Positions 18,095-27,208 are shown, counted from the stretch's first letter. The stretch: 64,000 nt of DNA from Allomesorhizobium camelthorni (GCF_011045125.1 NZ_JAAKZF010000019.1:18828-82827), one strand, 5' to 3'. The notes: a model not told the origin generated them from the sequence alone. Translations and numbers: made by a program.

Positions 18095-20544
18095 CCCTGC
18101 CAAGCCACGCCCGGATCGTCGTCATCGGCGGCGGCATTGTCGGCTGCTCGACGGCCTATCATCTGGCGCGCGATCACAAGACCGACGTAGTGCTTCTGGA
18201 GCAGGGCAAGCTGACCTCGGGCTCGACATGGCATGCGGCGGGCCTAGTCGGGCAGTTGCGGTCGTCGGCCTCGATCACGCGGGTGCTGAAATATTCGGTC
18301 GAGCTCTACAAGGGGCTGGAAGCCGAAACCGGGCTCGCGACCGGCTGGAAGATGACGGGATGCCTGCGGCTCGCTGCCAACCAGGATCGCTGGACCGAAT
18401 ACAAGCGGCTGGCGACGACGGCCAAGAGCTTCGGCATGGACATGCAGCTTCTATCGCCGGCGGAGGTGAAGGCAATGTGGCCGCTGATGGAGGTCGGTGA
18501 CCTCGTCGGCGCAAGCTGGCTGCCGACCGACGGCCAGGCGAGCCCGTCCGACATCACGCAGTCGCTGGCCAAGGGCGCGCGCATGCACGGCGCGAGACTG
18601 TTCGAGGATGTCCGCGTCACCGGCTTCGAGATGAAGGACGGCCGCATCGTTAAGGTGAACACGGACCAGGGCGACATCGCTTGCGAAAAGGTGGTGAACT
18701 GCGCCGGCCAGTGGGCGCGGCAGGTGGGCGCGATGGCCGGCATCAACGTGCCGCTGCAACCGGTCAAGCACCAGTACATCATCACCGAGAAGATCGCCGG
18801 GCTGGCGGCCGATGCGCCGACGATCCGCGACCCGGACCGGCGTACCTATTTCAAGGAGGAGGTCGGAGGGCTGGTGATGGGCGGCTACGAGCCCAACCCG
18901 CAGGCATGGACGACCGGGCTGTCGGGCGGGGACGTTCCCGGCGACTGGCAGTTCCGGCTGTTCGACGACGACTGGGACCATTTCGAACAGCATATGACCC
19001 AGGCGATCGCCCGCATCCCGGCGTTGGAGACGGCCGGCGTCAAGCAGATGATCAACGGCCCGGAGAGCTTTACGCCTGACGGCAATTTCATCCTCGGCGT
19101 CGCGCCCGAATGCGAGAACATGTTCGTCGGCGCGGGCTTCAACGCCTTCGGCATCGCGTCGGGCGGCGGCGCCGGCTGGGTGCTGGCGCAGTGGACGATG
19201 GACGGCGAGGCGCCGCTCGATCTCTGGGTGGTCGACATCCGCCGTTTCTCCGGCCTGCATCGCGACCGCCAATGGGTCTCGGATCGCACACTGGAGGCCT
19301 ATGGCAAGCACTACACGATCGGCTTCCCACATGAGGAATATGAGAGCGGCCGGCCGCGCGTCGTTTCGCCGCTCTATGAAAGGCTGAGGGCGCGCCGCGC
19401 GGTGTTCGGCTCCAAGCTCGGCTGGGAGCGGCCGAACTGGTTCGCGCCCGAGGGGATCGAGGCGCGCGACATCTATTCGATGGGCCGCCAGAACTGGTTC
19501 GAGCCTGTCGGCGAGGAGCACCGGCATGTGCGCGAGGCGGTCGGCATCTTCGACCAGTCCTCCTTCGCCAAATACGAGATGACGGGAGCAGACGCGCTGA
19601 AGGCGCTGGATTGGATCTGCGCCAACGATGTGGCCAAGCCGGCGGGGCGGCTCACTTATACGCAGCTGCTGAACAGCCGCGCGGGCATCGAGGCGGACCT
19701 GACCGTGGCGCGGCTTGCCGACGACAAATTCTACATCGTCACCGGCACCGGTTTCCGCACACACGATCTCGCCTGGATCAGGGATCATATCCCGGCCGGG
19801 CTCGATGCGGCGCTTGCCGATGTGACCGAAGAATTCGGCACGCTATCGCTGATGGGACCACGCGCGCGGGACGTGCTGGCGGCGGTCACCGACGCGGACG
19901 TCTCCAACGCCGCCTTCCCGTTCGGCCATGTCCGCGAGATCGCCATCGCCGGTTATACCGTGCGGGCGCTGCGCGTGACCTATGTCGGCGAACTCGGCTG
20001 GGAACTGCATGTGCCGATCAGCGCCACGGGCGACGTTTTCGACACGCTGACGGCGGCGGGCAAGCCGCACGGCGTCCGCCCGGTCGGCTATCGCGCGCTG
20101 GAATCGCTGCGGCTGGAAAAGGGCTATCGCGCCTGGGGTTCCGACATCACGCCCAACGACACGCCCTTCGAGGCCGGGCTGGGCTGGGCTGTGAAACTGC
20201 GCAAGGATACGGACTTCATCGGCCGAAAGGCGCTCGAGGCGTTGCAGGGTGCAACGCCGAAAAAGCGCCTCGCCTGCTTCACTGTCGACGACCCCGAGAT
20301 CGTGCTTCTCGGGCGCGAGACGATCCTGCGGAACGGCGAAGCGGTCGGCTATCTGACCAGCGGCGGCTATGGCTACACGGTCGGCAAGAACATCGGCTAC
20401 GGCTATGTCCGCAACGCCGACGGCGTCAGCGGCGAGTATCTCGCGTCGGGCGAATATGAGCTGGTCGTGGCGATGGAGCGGACGAAAGCGGCGCTTCATA
20501 TCGAGCCGCTTTACGACCCGGCGGGAGCGAAGGTGCGGGCATAA
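18091..20544 (+). CDS. FAD-dependent oxidoreductase with GcvT domain (dimethylglycine/sarcosine dehydrogenase-like)
   Basis: 817 residues. N-terminal DAO-type FAD domain (residues about 8-380) with IVVIGGGIVGCSTAYHLA, LLEQGKLTSGSTWHAAG and a C-terminal FAD contact GFNAFGIASGGGAG; the His in STWHAAG is the usual flavin attachment site. It is followed by the FAO_M-type linker and a GcvT-like tetrahydrofolate-binding domain (about 430-815; FDQSSFAKYEMTG, GELGWELH, EKGYRAWGSDI). Such enzymes oxidatively demethylate N-methylated glycines and hand formaldehyde to folate. It overlaps the kinase gene by 4 bases. Exact amine substrate unknown. Confidence 0.9.
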   Translation: MTLPSHARIVVIGGGIVGCSTAYHLARDHKTDVVLLEQGKLTSGSTWHAAGLVGQLRSSASITRVLKYSVELYKGLEAETGLATGWKMTGCLRLAANQDRWTEYKRLATTAKSFGMDMQLLSPAEVKAMWPLMEVGDLVGASWLPTDGQASPSDITQSLAKGARMHGARLFEDVRVTGFEMKDGRIVKVNTDQGDIACEKVVNCAGQWARQVGAMAGINVPLQPVKHQYIITEKIAGLAADAPTIRDPDRRTYFKEEVGGLVMGGYEPNPQAWTTGLSGGDVPGDWQFRLFDDDWDHFEQHMTQAIARIPALETAGVKQMINGPESFTPDGNFILGVAPECENMFVGAGFNAFGIASGGGAGWVLAQWTMDGEAPLDLWVVDIRRFSGLHRDRQWVSDRTLEAYGKHYTIGFPHEEYESGRPRVVSPLYERLRARRAVFGSKLGWERPNWFAPEGIEARDIYSMGRQNWFEPVGEEHRHVREAVGIFDQSSFAKYEMTGADALKALDWICANDVAKPAGRLTYTQLLNSRAGIEADLTVARLADDKFYIVTGTGFRTHDLAWIRDHIPAGLDAALADVTEEFGTLSLMGPRARDVLAAVTDADVSNAAFPFGHVREIAIAGYTVRALRVTYVGELGWELHVPISATGDVFDTLTAAGKPHGVRPVGYRALESLRLEKGYRAWGSDITPNDTPFEAGLGWAVKLRKDTDFIGRKALEALQGATPKKRLACFTVDDPEIVLLGRETILRNGEAVGYLTSGGYGYTVGKNIGYGYVRNADGVSGEYLASGEYELVVAMERTKAALHIEPLYDPAGAKVRA

Positions 20545-20779
20545 GCAAAGCGCGCATTGCCGCCAGCACAGGCGTGTAGATTCGACGCGTGCCGAAAAAC
20601 CCTTTATGAACGGTAAATTACGGGCATAGCAACGCCACAATTGCGCGCGATGATATCGTCCGGCGTGCTTGCGGCGATGCTCGCCGGTCTATTTTTGAAT
20701 TTTTGCGTTGAGGGAAAGGGACCCAACCAGACACTTCAAGGTGCGTTCGCACTGGCCTGGTTCAGCGTGGAGTAGAAGA

Positions 20780-21757
20780 GTGACAAAGCCTGTCGGCCTC
20801 GCCGCGACAGATCAGGTGCGCGGCTCGAATTCAAATCGGGGGCGCCGCCCGGCGGCCGCCTTCGCCGGCGCAGTCGCGCTGCTTGCAGCGGGAGGCGCGG
20901 CCGCGACCTTCCTGATAGGCGGGGACCAGACCCGGGCCGCGGCGACCGACGCGCCGCAAATCGCCCTTGCCGCCGCAGTTCAGCAATTGCCGGTCAGGAC
21001 GGTGAAGACGATATCGATCAAGATCGATCCGACGCCGAACACCACGAAGACCGCGCCAAGACCTACAGCGCCCCAGCGGCCTGCCAGCGCCGCAGTCGAG
21101 GCCTCCGACGCCGAGGCGCTGCCGCCGGAAGATCCACGCTGGGCGCGTCAGAGCCCGAGGCCCCGGACAGGCGCGAACACGCTGGGCGACCTCGAAACGC
21201 CCGCCGGCGCAATCGTGGCACGAGCGCTTGCCGCACAGGAAGAGCCTTCCGATCCGATGGTGACGGCGGCGATCTTTCGCAACGAGGAACGGGCGCTCGA
21301 ACAAGCGCCTCCGGCCTCGCCCGAACTGGCGGTTCCCGCGCCGGAAATGCCGGCCGTGAAGAAAGCGCCGGCGCCCCAGCGGACGGTTCGCGTGAACGAC
21401 GGCGTCAATTTGCGGGCAAGGCCGGCGAGCGGATCGAAGGTGCTCCGGGTCATTCCGGCGAGAGCGTCCGTCGGCCTGGTTGACTGCAAGGCCTGGTGCG
21501 AGGTGGTCTACGACGGCACGCGCGGCTTCGTCTACAAGAGCTTCGTCGGTGGAAAGCGCGCCGCTTCGCGGAAAAAACCCGCCGAAGAGAAGGCGACTGC
21601 GAATGCCGCCGAGCAGGCGCTCCCGGGCGTGAGCATCGGGACGGCCACCGAAAAGGCTGCGCCTGCTGCAACCGCAGACGCCGCCACCACCGCCAAGACC
21701 GCGCCGAAAGCGCAGCCGAATCCCAGCCCCTGGCCCGACATTCACGAGGGCCGCTGA
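20780..21757 (+). CDS. Membrane-anchored SH3-domain protein
   Basis: 325 residues from a GTG with GGAG 8 bases upstream. Residues about 25-48 form one hydrophobic segment (AAAFAGAVALLAAGGAAATF), an uncleaved anchor or signal. Next comes a long Ala/Pro/Lys-rich linker of low complexity and a bacterial SH3 domain (about residues 205-265; VRVNDGVNLRARPASGSKVL, then WCEVVYDGTRGFVYKSFVGG), then an Ala-rich tail. This layout suits a periplasmic protein that contacts peptidoglycan. It converges with the amidohydrolase gene, with only 17 bases between the stops. The 235-base region upstream has no other gene. Confidence 0.8.
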   Translation: MTKPVGLAATDQVRGSNSNRGRRPAAAFAGAVALLAAGGAAATFLIGGDQTRAAATDAPQIALAAAVQQLPVRTVKTISIKIDPTPNTTKTAPRPTAPQRPASAAVEASDAEALPPEDPRWARQSPRPRTGANTLGDLETPAGAIVARALAAQEEPSDPMVTAAIFRNEERALEQAPPASPELAVPAPEMPAVKKAPAPQRTVRVNDGVNLRARPASGSKVLRVIPARASVGLVDCKAWCEVVYDGTRGFVYKSFVGGKRAASRKKPAEEKATANAAEQALPGVSIGTATEKAAPAATADAATTAKTAPKAQPNPSPWPDIHEGR

Positions 21758-21774
21758 GTTTCGGCGCTGGTGGT

Positions 21775-23061
21775 TTAGCCCGCCGGCTTATGGTGCCTGC
21801 GGTCGACCGTGGCCGGCCGGCCGGCGATCGATAGCCGCGTCGCCCTCTTCTCGCGCTCGGCGACGATTTTTCCCTTCGCGATCACGCAGAGCCGGTCGGC
21901 GCGCAGGCGCAGCGCCTCCACCCGGCTGCCGGCGTCGAGGACGACGAGGCTGGCGGTCTTGCCGACGGCAAGGCCGAGATGGTCTAGACCCATGATTTCG
22001 GCGTTCACCTTCGTCACCATGTCGAAGCAATGCGCCATGTCGGCCGGGCTGGTCATCTGCGCCACGTGAAGGCCCATGAAGGCGACGTCGAGCATGTCGA
22101 CCGCGCCGAGCGGATACCACGGGTCGAGCACGCAATCCTGGCCGAAGCCGACGCGGATGCCAGCTTTCAGCATCTCGGGCACGCGGGTCATGCCGCGGCG
22201 CTTGGGATAGGTGTCGTGGCGGCCCTGGATGACGATGTTGATGAGCGGGTTGGGGATCGCCGAGACTCCTGCCTCGGCGATCAGCGGCAAGAGCTTGGAG
22301 ACGTAATAATTGTCCATGGAGTGCATGGAGGTGAGGTGCGAGCCGGCGACGCGGCCGGAAAGCCCCAGCCGCTGCGTCTCGTAGGCGAGCTGCTCGATGT
22401 GGCGCGACAGCGGGTCGTCGGTCTCGTCGCAATGCATGTCGACCATCAGGCCGCGCTTCTCCGCGATCTCGCAGAGCTCGGTGACGGAGCGCGTGCCGTC
22501 GGCCATGGTGCGCTCGAAATGCGGAATGCCGCCGACGATGTCCACGCCCATGTCGAGGGCGCGGATGGTGTTTTCCCGCGCGGTAGGCGAACGGTAGAAA
22601 CCGTCCTGCGGGAAGGCGACGAGCTGCAGGTCGATATAGGGCGCAACTCGCTTCTTCACGTCGAGCAGCGCCTCGACCGCGAGCAGGCGGTCGTCGCAGG
22701 TGTCGACATGGCTGCGGATGGCGAGCAGCCCCATCGAGACCGCCCAGTCGCAATAGGCAAGCGCGCGGCCGCGCACGGCTTCGTGGGTGAGCAGCGGCTT
22801 CAGCTCGCCCCATAGCGCGATGCCTTCCAGAAGCGTGCCGGACGCGTTGATGCGCGGGATGCCGTAGGAGAGCGTGGCGTCCATGTGGAAATGCGGATCG
22901 ACGAAGGGCTGCGACACGAGATTGCCCGTTGCGTCGATGATTTTCCCGGCCTCGGCGTCGATGCGCGGCCCGATCGAAGCGATTTTTTCGCCGGAAATGC
23001 CGATGTCGGCGGTGCTTCCGTCGGGCAGCGTGCCGCCGCGGACGATTATGTCGAAACTCAT
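21775..23061 (-). CDS. Cytosine-deaminase-like metal-dependent amidohydrolase
   Basis: 428 residues, amidohydrolase superfamily. CodA-type metal and catalytic motifs in order: HFHMD, RSHVDTCD, HCDETDD, GSHLTSMHSM and GQDCVLDPWYPLG. The residue that follows the catalytic Asp in the last motif is Cys, where E. coli cytosine deaminase as I recall has Asp (314) that touches the base, so the substrate may not be cytosine itself. It overlaps the upstream permease gene by 4 bases (ATGA), so it is part of the nucleoside/base uptake operon and probably deaminates the imported compound in the cytoplasm. Confidence 0.88.
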   Translation of the reverse strand: MSFDIIVRGGTLPDGSTADIGISGEKIASIGPRIDAEAGKIIDATGNLVSQPFVDPHFHMDATLSYGIPRINASGTLLEGIALWGELKPLLTHEAVRGRALAYCDWAVSMGLLAIRSHVDTCDDRLLAVEALLDVKKRVAPYIDLQLVAFPQDGFYRSPTARENTIRALDMGVDIVGGIPHFERTMADGTRSVTELCEIAEKRGLMVDMHCDETDDPLSRHIEQLAYETQRLGLSGRVAGSHLTSMHSMDNYYVSKLLPLIAEAGVSAIPNPLINIVIQGRHDTYPKRRGMTRVPEMLKAGIRVGFGQDCVLDPWYPLGAVDMLDVAFMGLHVAQMTSPADMAHCFDMVTKVNAEIMGLDHLGLAVGKTASLVVLDAGSRVEALRLRADRLCVIAKGKIVAEREKRATRLSIAGRPATVDRRHHKPAG

Positions 23062-24002
23062 CTTTCGCCTTTCTGGTAGGGAATCATCAGCGCCTTGGGA
23101 TAGGTCGCGCGGCGCGCCACCAGCACCAAAGCGAGGATAGAGAGAACATAGGGCATCATCAGGAAGACCTGATAGGGCACGACGCCGCCGGAAAGCTGCT
23201 GCAGGCGCACCTGATAGGCGTCGAAGGCGGCAAACAATATGGCGCCGAGCAGCGCCTTGCCCGGCCGCCAGGAGCCGAACACGACCAGCGCGATGCAGAT
23301 CCAGCCGCGGCCGTTGATCATCTGGAAAAAGAAGGAGTTGAAGGCGGACATGGTGAGGAACGCGCCGCCGACCGCCATCAGCGCGCTGCCGACCATGACC
23401 GCGCCCATGCGGATGCCGGTGACGCTGATGCCTTGCGCCTCGACGGCCGCCGGGTTCTCGCCGGCGGCGCGGATGGCGAGCCCGAGCGGCGTTCGGTAGA
23501 GCACCCAGGCGACGATGGCGACGGTGGCGAAGGCGAGGTAGGTGAGCGGCGTCTGGTTGAACAGCGCCGGGCCGATGATAGGGATGGACGACAGGCCGGG
23601 GATGGCCAGCGCCTCGAAGGGCGCGATCTTGGGCGGCGAGGTGACCTCGGGCAGCGCCAGCCGGTAGATGAAATAGGTGAGGCTGGAGGCAAGCAGGGTG
23701 ACGCCGATGCCGACCACATGCTGCGACAGGCCGAGCGGCACGGTGAGCGTCGCGTGCAGGAGGCCGAACATCGCGCCGGCAAGGGCCGCGACCAGAACGC
23801 CGGTCCAGAGGTCGCCGCCGGCATAGACGGTGAACCAGCCGGCGAAGGCGCCGGCGGTCATGATGCCTTCGATGCCGAGATTGAGCACGCCGGCCCGCTC
23901 GCAGATCAGCTCGCCCATGGTGGCGAAGATCAGCGGCGAGGCGATGCGGATCGCGGCGACCCAGAACGAGGCGGTGAAGAGGATTTCGAGCGCCTGTTCC
24001 AT
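23058..24002 (-). CDS. Nucleoside-type ABC transporter permease (second permease)
   Basis: 314 residues, branched-chain/ribose-type permease family with about eight to ten membrane helices. ATPSLIFATMGE-like start (ASPLIFATMGELICERAGV) and the conserved NLGIEGIM motif, AAGENPAAVEAQGI and LVVFGSWRP mark the YufQ-type subunit of BMP-dependent nucleoside importers. Start ATG 24002; the purine-rich stretch that could serve as ribosome binding site belongs to the end of the family A repeat. It is coupled to the amidohydrolase by a 4-base overlap. Confidence 0.9.
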   Translation of the reverse strand: MEQALEILFTASFWVAAIRIASPLIFATMGELICERAGVLNLGIEGIMTAGAFAGWFTVYAGGDLWTGVLVAALAGAMFGLLHATLTVPLGLSQHVVGIGVTLLASSLTYFIYRLALPEVTSPPKIAPFEALAIPGLSSIPIIGPALFNQTPLTYLAFATVAIVAWVLYRTPLGLAIRAAGENPAAVEAQGISVTGIRMGAVMVGSALMAVGGAFLTMSAFNSFFFQMINGRGWICIALVVFGSWRPGKALLGAILFAAFDAYQVRLQQLSGGVVPYQVFLMMPYVLSILALVLVARRATYPKALMIPYQKGER

Positions 24003-24012
24003 CAGATGCGAG

Positions 24013-24130
24013 CCCCCTCCACCATGCTTCGCATGGTCCCCCTCCCCCGTAAACGGGGGAGGATCAGCGGCGACGCCGGTTCCTCCCCTGCGAAGCGGGG
24101 GAGGGGGACCGCCGAAGGCGGTGGAGGGGG
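24013..24130. repeat. Intergenic palindromic repeat, family A, copy 3
   Basis: Almost identical to the copy at 3827-3944, with compensating changes in the first hairpin (CCATGCTTCGCATGG), which keeps pairing. It fills the junction between the two permease genes, and its GGAGGGGG end lies about 10 bases upstream of the second permease ATG on the minus strand. Confidence 0.9.
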
Positions 24131-24151
24131 CATGTGACCCAAAACCATATC

Positions 24152-25201
24152 CTACCTCCACCTCATCCGATACCGCGACATGAGGATCGCCGTGACCATC
24201 GTCAGCAGCGCGGTGGCGACCATCACGTCGGCGATGTAGCTTGGAACCCCTGCGGTGCGGCTCATGGCGTCGGCGCCGACGAAAATGCCGGCGACGAAGA
24301 TCGCCGAGGCGACGACGCCAAGCGGATTGAGCATTGCGAGCATCGCCACCACGATGCCGGAATAGCCGTAGCCCGGCGACAGGTCGAGGGTCAGGTTGCC
24401 CTTCAGCCCCGACACTTCGGAAAAGCCGGCGAGCGCGGCGAGACCGCCGGACAGCAGCGCGGTCTTCATCAGCACGCGGTTGACTGGGATGCCGGCGAAG
24501 CTCGCGGCTTCCGCATTGTGGCCGACGGCGCGCATCTCGTAGCCGAGCACGGTCTTCTTCATGATCACCCAGACGATCGCGGCGGCGCAAAGCGCGATGA
24601 CGAAGCCGTAATGCAGGCGCTTGCCCTGGATGATGCGAGGGAGCTGCGCCTCGGCGACGACTCTTTGCGATTGCGGCCAGCCGAGACCCATCGGGTCCTT
24701 CAGCGGACCCTCGAGCAGCATCGAGACGAAGAGCAGCACGATGAAGTTGAGGAGCAGCGTGGTGACCACCTCGTCGACGCCGAAGCGCGTCTTCAGCACC
24801 GCCGGGCCGAGCAGCAGGAGCGCGCCGGCCGCCATCGCGGCCAGCATGATCACCGGAATGAGCAGGAAGGAAGGCAGCGGCAGCGCGCCTGTGCCGAGCA
24901 CGATGGTGACCACGCCGCCAATATAGAGCTGCGCCTCGGCGCCGATGTTCCAGAGCTTTGCGCGGAAGGCGACGGCGACGGCAAGGCCGGTGAAGATCAG
25001 CGGTGTGGCGCGGGTCAGCGTTTCCAGAGCTGCGAATTGCGTGCCGGCCGCGCCGCGCGCGACGAGGTAGAAGACGGAAAACGGCGACGCGCCGGCTGCC
25101 AGGACGAGAAGCGAGGTGATGACGAGTGTCGCGGCTATGGCCGCGACGGGGAAGAGCAGCGTCACGCCGAGCGGCGGTGTTGGTTTGGGCTCAAGCCGCA
25201 T
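24152..25201 (-). CDS. Nucleoside-type ABC transporter permease (first permease)
   Basis: 349 residues, about nine membrane helices, YufP-type. Visible are KLWNIGAEAQLYIGGV (the family's NIGAEGQ motif), GVDEVVTTLLLNFI, the AVGHNAEAASFAGI loop and GYGYSGIVVAMLAMLNPLGV. The ATG at 25201 has GAGG upstream and gives the family length; the frame is open upstream into a family D repeat. It lies between the ATPase and the second permease on the minus strand. Confidence 0.91.
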   Translation of the reverse strand: MRLEPKPTPPLGVTLLFPVAAIAATLVITSLLVLAAGASPFSVFYLVARGAAGTQFAALETLTRATPLIFTGLAVAVAFRAKLWNIGAEAQLYIGGVVTIVLGTGALPLPSFLLIPVIMLAAMAAGALLLLGPAVLKTRFGVDEVVTTLLLNFIVLLFVSMLLEGPLKDPMGLGWPQSQRVVAEAQLPRIIQGKRLHYGFVIALCAAAIVWVIMKKTVLGYEMRAVGHNAEAASFAGIPVNRVLMKTALLSGGLAALAGFSEVSGLKGNLTLDLSPGYGYSGIVVAMLAMLNPLGVVASAIFVAGIFVGADAMSRTAGVPSYIADVMVATALLTMVTAILMSRYRMRWR

Positions 25202-25248
25202 GAATGCCTCGCAAGGCATTTGCGGCTCGACACGCTGGCGGGACAGCG

Positions 25249-25402
25249 CCCCCCTCTGTCCTGCCGGACATCTCCCCCACAAGGGGGGAGATCAGCAGCT
25301 GCTGCGCCGCCCTTCCGCCTGCAACGTCGCAAGTTGGCGAAAGCGATGCGGCCGGCCAATCTCCCCCCTTGTGGGGGAGATGTCCGGCAGGACAGAGGGG
25401 GG
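25249..25402. repeat. Intergenic palindromic repeat, family D (35-base perfect arms)
   Basis: Left arm 25249-25283 and right arm 25368-25402 are perfectly complementary over 35 bases (CCCCCCTCTGTCCTGCC at the outer end, CCCCCACAAG at the inner end), around an 84-base loop that holds further short dyads. It fills the junction between the ATPase gene and the first permease gene. Confidence 0.92.
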
Positions 25403-25432
25403 CAACGTAGGAGGCGACCGTTCGTCGAATAA

Positions 25433-26989
25433 TCACGCCCCAGCCTCCGCATGCCCGGCCATCAATTCGCCAAGCTCGCGCACGGTGCGTTCGCCGCGCG
25501 CCGAGGGCGTCGAGAGCCGGCCCTTCGACATCACCAGGATGCGGTCCGACAGAGCCAGGATTTCCTCCAGATCTTCCGAGATCAGGAGGATTGCCGCGCC
25601 GCGCGCCCGCGCCTCCAGCAGCTTCTTGTGAACATAGGAGACCGCGCCGACATCGAGCCCGCGCGTCGGCTGGTTGGCGAGGATGACGGACGGCTCGGGA
25701 TCGAGCGCGCGGCCGAGGATCAGCTTCTGCATGTTGCCGCCGGAGAGCAGCCTGATGCGCGCCTCCGGCGACGGGCACTTTACGTCGTAGTCGGCGATGA
25801 TCTCCTCGGCGAAGCCGCGGGCGGCGCGCCAATCCAGAAAGCCCAGCCGGCTGAAGCGGGCGCTGCGGTAGCGTTCGGAAATCACGTTCTCGGTGACGCT
25901 CATATCGCCGATCGTGCCCACCGCGTGGCGGTCTTCCGGGATGCGGGCGATGCCGCTGGCGAGCGCCCGGCGCGGCGACCACTCCTTCACCGTCGCACTA
26001 CCGATGGCGATGTCGCCCCCGAGCGGCTGCATGGTTCCGGCGATCAGGGCGGCAAGTGCTGCCTGGCCGTTGCCGGATACGCCGGCAAGGCCGGTGATCT
26101 CGCCGCCGCGAAGCGTCAGCGATACCTCGTCCAGCGCGGCGCCGCCGCCACCGGCACGCGTCGAGACGTTGGCCAGTTCCAGCAAAGGCGGACCTGCCTT
26201 GGCCGGAGCGACGGTGGCCGGCGCGATCTCCTGCCCGACCATCAGCGCGGCCAATTCGGAGCGGCTGGTCTCGGCGGTGCGCCTTTCACCAACCAGATGG
26301 CCGGCGCGCAGCACCAGCACCCGATCGCTGGCGGCCATAACCTCGTGCAGCTTGTGGGAGATGAAGATGATCGACAGGCCCTGCGCGACCAGCAGCTTCA
26401 GTGTGCGAAACAGCGCCTCGGTTTCGGCCGGAGTGAGCACCGCGGTCGGCTCGTCGAGGATCAGGATGCGCGCATCGCGGTAGAGCGCTTTCAGGATCTC
26501 GACGCGCTGCCGCTCGCCGACGGAGAGCGCGGCGACGACCGCGCCAGGATCGATGGCGAGGCCGAAATCGCCCGACAGCTTGCGGATTCGCCGGGCTGCC
26601 GCACCTCGGTCGAGCCGCGCTCGCCACATGGCTTGCGTGCCGAGCGCGATGTTTTCCAGCACCGTCATGTTCTCGGCGAGGGTAAAATGCTGGTGCACCA
26701 TGCCGATGCCGGCGTCGAGCGCTGCGCGCGGGTCGCCCGGCGGAAGCGCCTTGCCGAACGCCTCGACAGAGCCCTCGTCGGCGACGTAGTGGCCGAAGAG
26801 GATGTTCATCAGCGTGGTCTTGCCGGCGCCGTTCTCGCCGAGTAGCGCGACCACCTCGCCGCGCTTCAGGTCGAACGAGATCGCGTCATTGGCGACGAGC
26901 GGACCGAACCGCTTGGTGATGCCGGTGAGGCGCAGGACGATGCCGTCCTCCGCTCCGTCATATCGGCCATTCTGGTTTTTCTCTTCCAC
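25433..26989 (-). CDS. Nucleoside/sugar-type ABC transporter ATPase with two nucleotide-binding domains
   Basis: 518 residues from a GTG at 26989 (GAGGGG about 11 bases upstream); the frame runs on into a repeat. Two ABC domains in tandem, as in YufO/RbsA-type proteins. Domain 1 has Walker A GENGAGKTT, Q-loop MVHQHF, signature LSVGERQR and Walker B ILILDEPTAVL. Domain 2 has the degenerate Walker A GVSGNGQAA, signature LSGGNMQK and a Walker B with Asn-Gln in place of Asp-Glu (VILANQPTRGLD), the usual asymmetry of this family, so one site is probably non-hydrolytic. It energises the BMP-dependent importer. Confidence 0.92.
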   Translation of the reverse strand: MEEKNQNGRYDGAEDGIVLRLTGITKRFGPLVANDAISFDLKRGEVVALLGENGAGKTTLMNILFGHYVADEGSVEAFGKALPPGDPRAALDAGIGMVHQHFTLAENMTVLENIALGTQAMWRARLDRGAAARRIRKLSGDFGLAIDPGAVVAALSVGERQRVEILKALYRDARILILDEPTAVLTPAETEALFRTLKLLVAQGLSIIFISHKLHEVMAASDRVLVLRAGHLVGERRTAETSRSELAALMVGQEIAPATVAPAKAGPPLLELANVSTRAGGGGAALDEVSLTLRGGEITGLAGVSGNGQAALAALIAGTMQPLGGDIAIGSATVKEWSPRRALASGIARIPEDRHAVGTIGDMSVTENVISERYRSARFSRLGFLDWRAARGFAEEIIADYDVKCPSPEARIRLLSGGNMQKLILGRALDPEPSVILANQPTRGLDVGAVSYVHKKLLEARARGAAILLISEDLEEILALSDRILVMSKGRLSTPSARGERTVRELGELMAGHAEAGA

Positions 26990-26994
26990 GTCGG

Positions 26995-27200
26995 CGCTGC
27001 CCCTCACCCTTACCCTCTCCCCGTGAAGAACGGGGAGAGGGAGTCGGCTACGTTGCGGCCAGCCTCTTCTCCCCGTCTCTATACGGGGAGAAGATGCCGG
27101 CAGGCAGATGAGGGGCAGCGCGAACATTGCAAGGCTGGTGCTGCCCCTCATCCGGCCCTTCGGGCCACCTTCTCCCCGTATAGAGACGGGGAGAAGGGAG
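26995..27200. repeat. Intergenic palindromic repeat, family C, composite copy 2
   Basis: About 206 bases with three inverted units: CTCTCCCCGT / ACGGGGAGAG, CTTCTCCCCGT / ACGGGGAGAAG around a CTCTAT loop, and a second CTTCTCCCCGT / ACGGGGAGAAG pair around ATAGAG, plus GCTGCCCCTCA segments at the unit borders. It fills the junction between the binding-protein gene and the ATPase gene and is the last such repeat in the window. Confidence 0.88.
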
Positions 27201-27208
27201 AGCTTGTG

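Noticed and set aside
25433..26989. Inactivated ATPase because of the degenerate second Walker A and Walker B
   Set aside because: Loss of one site (GVSGNGQAA and ANQPTRGLD) is normal in tandem-domain ATPases of BMP-dependent nucleoside importers, unlike the complete loss in the protein at 34521-37235.
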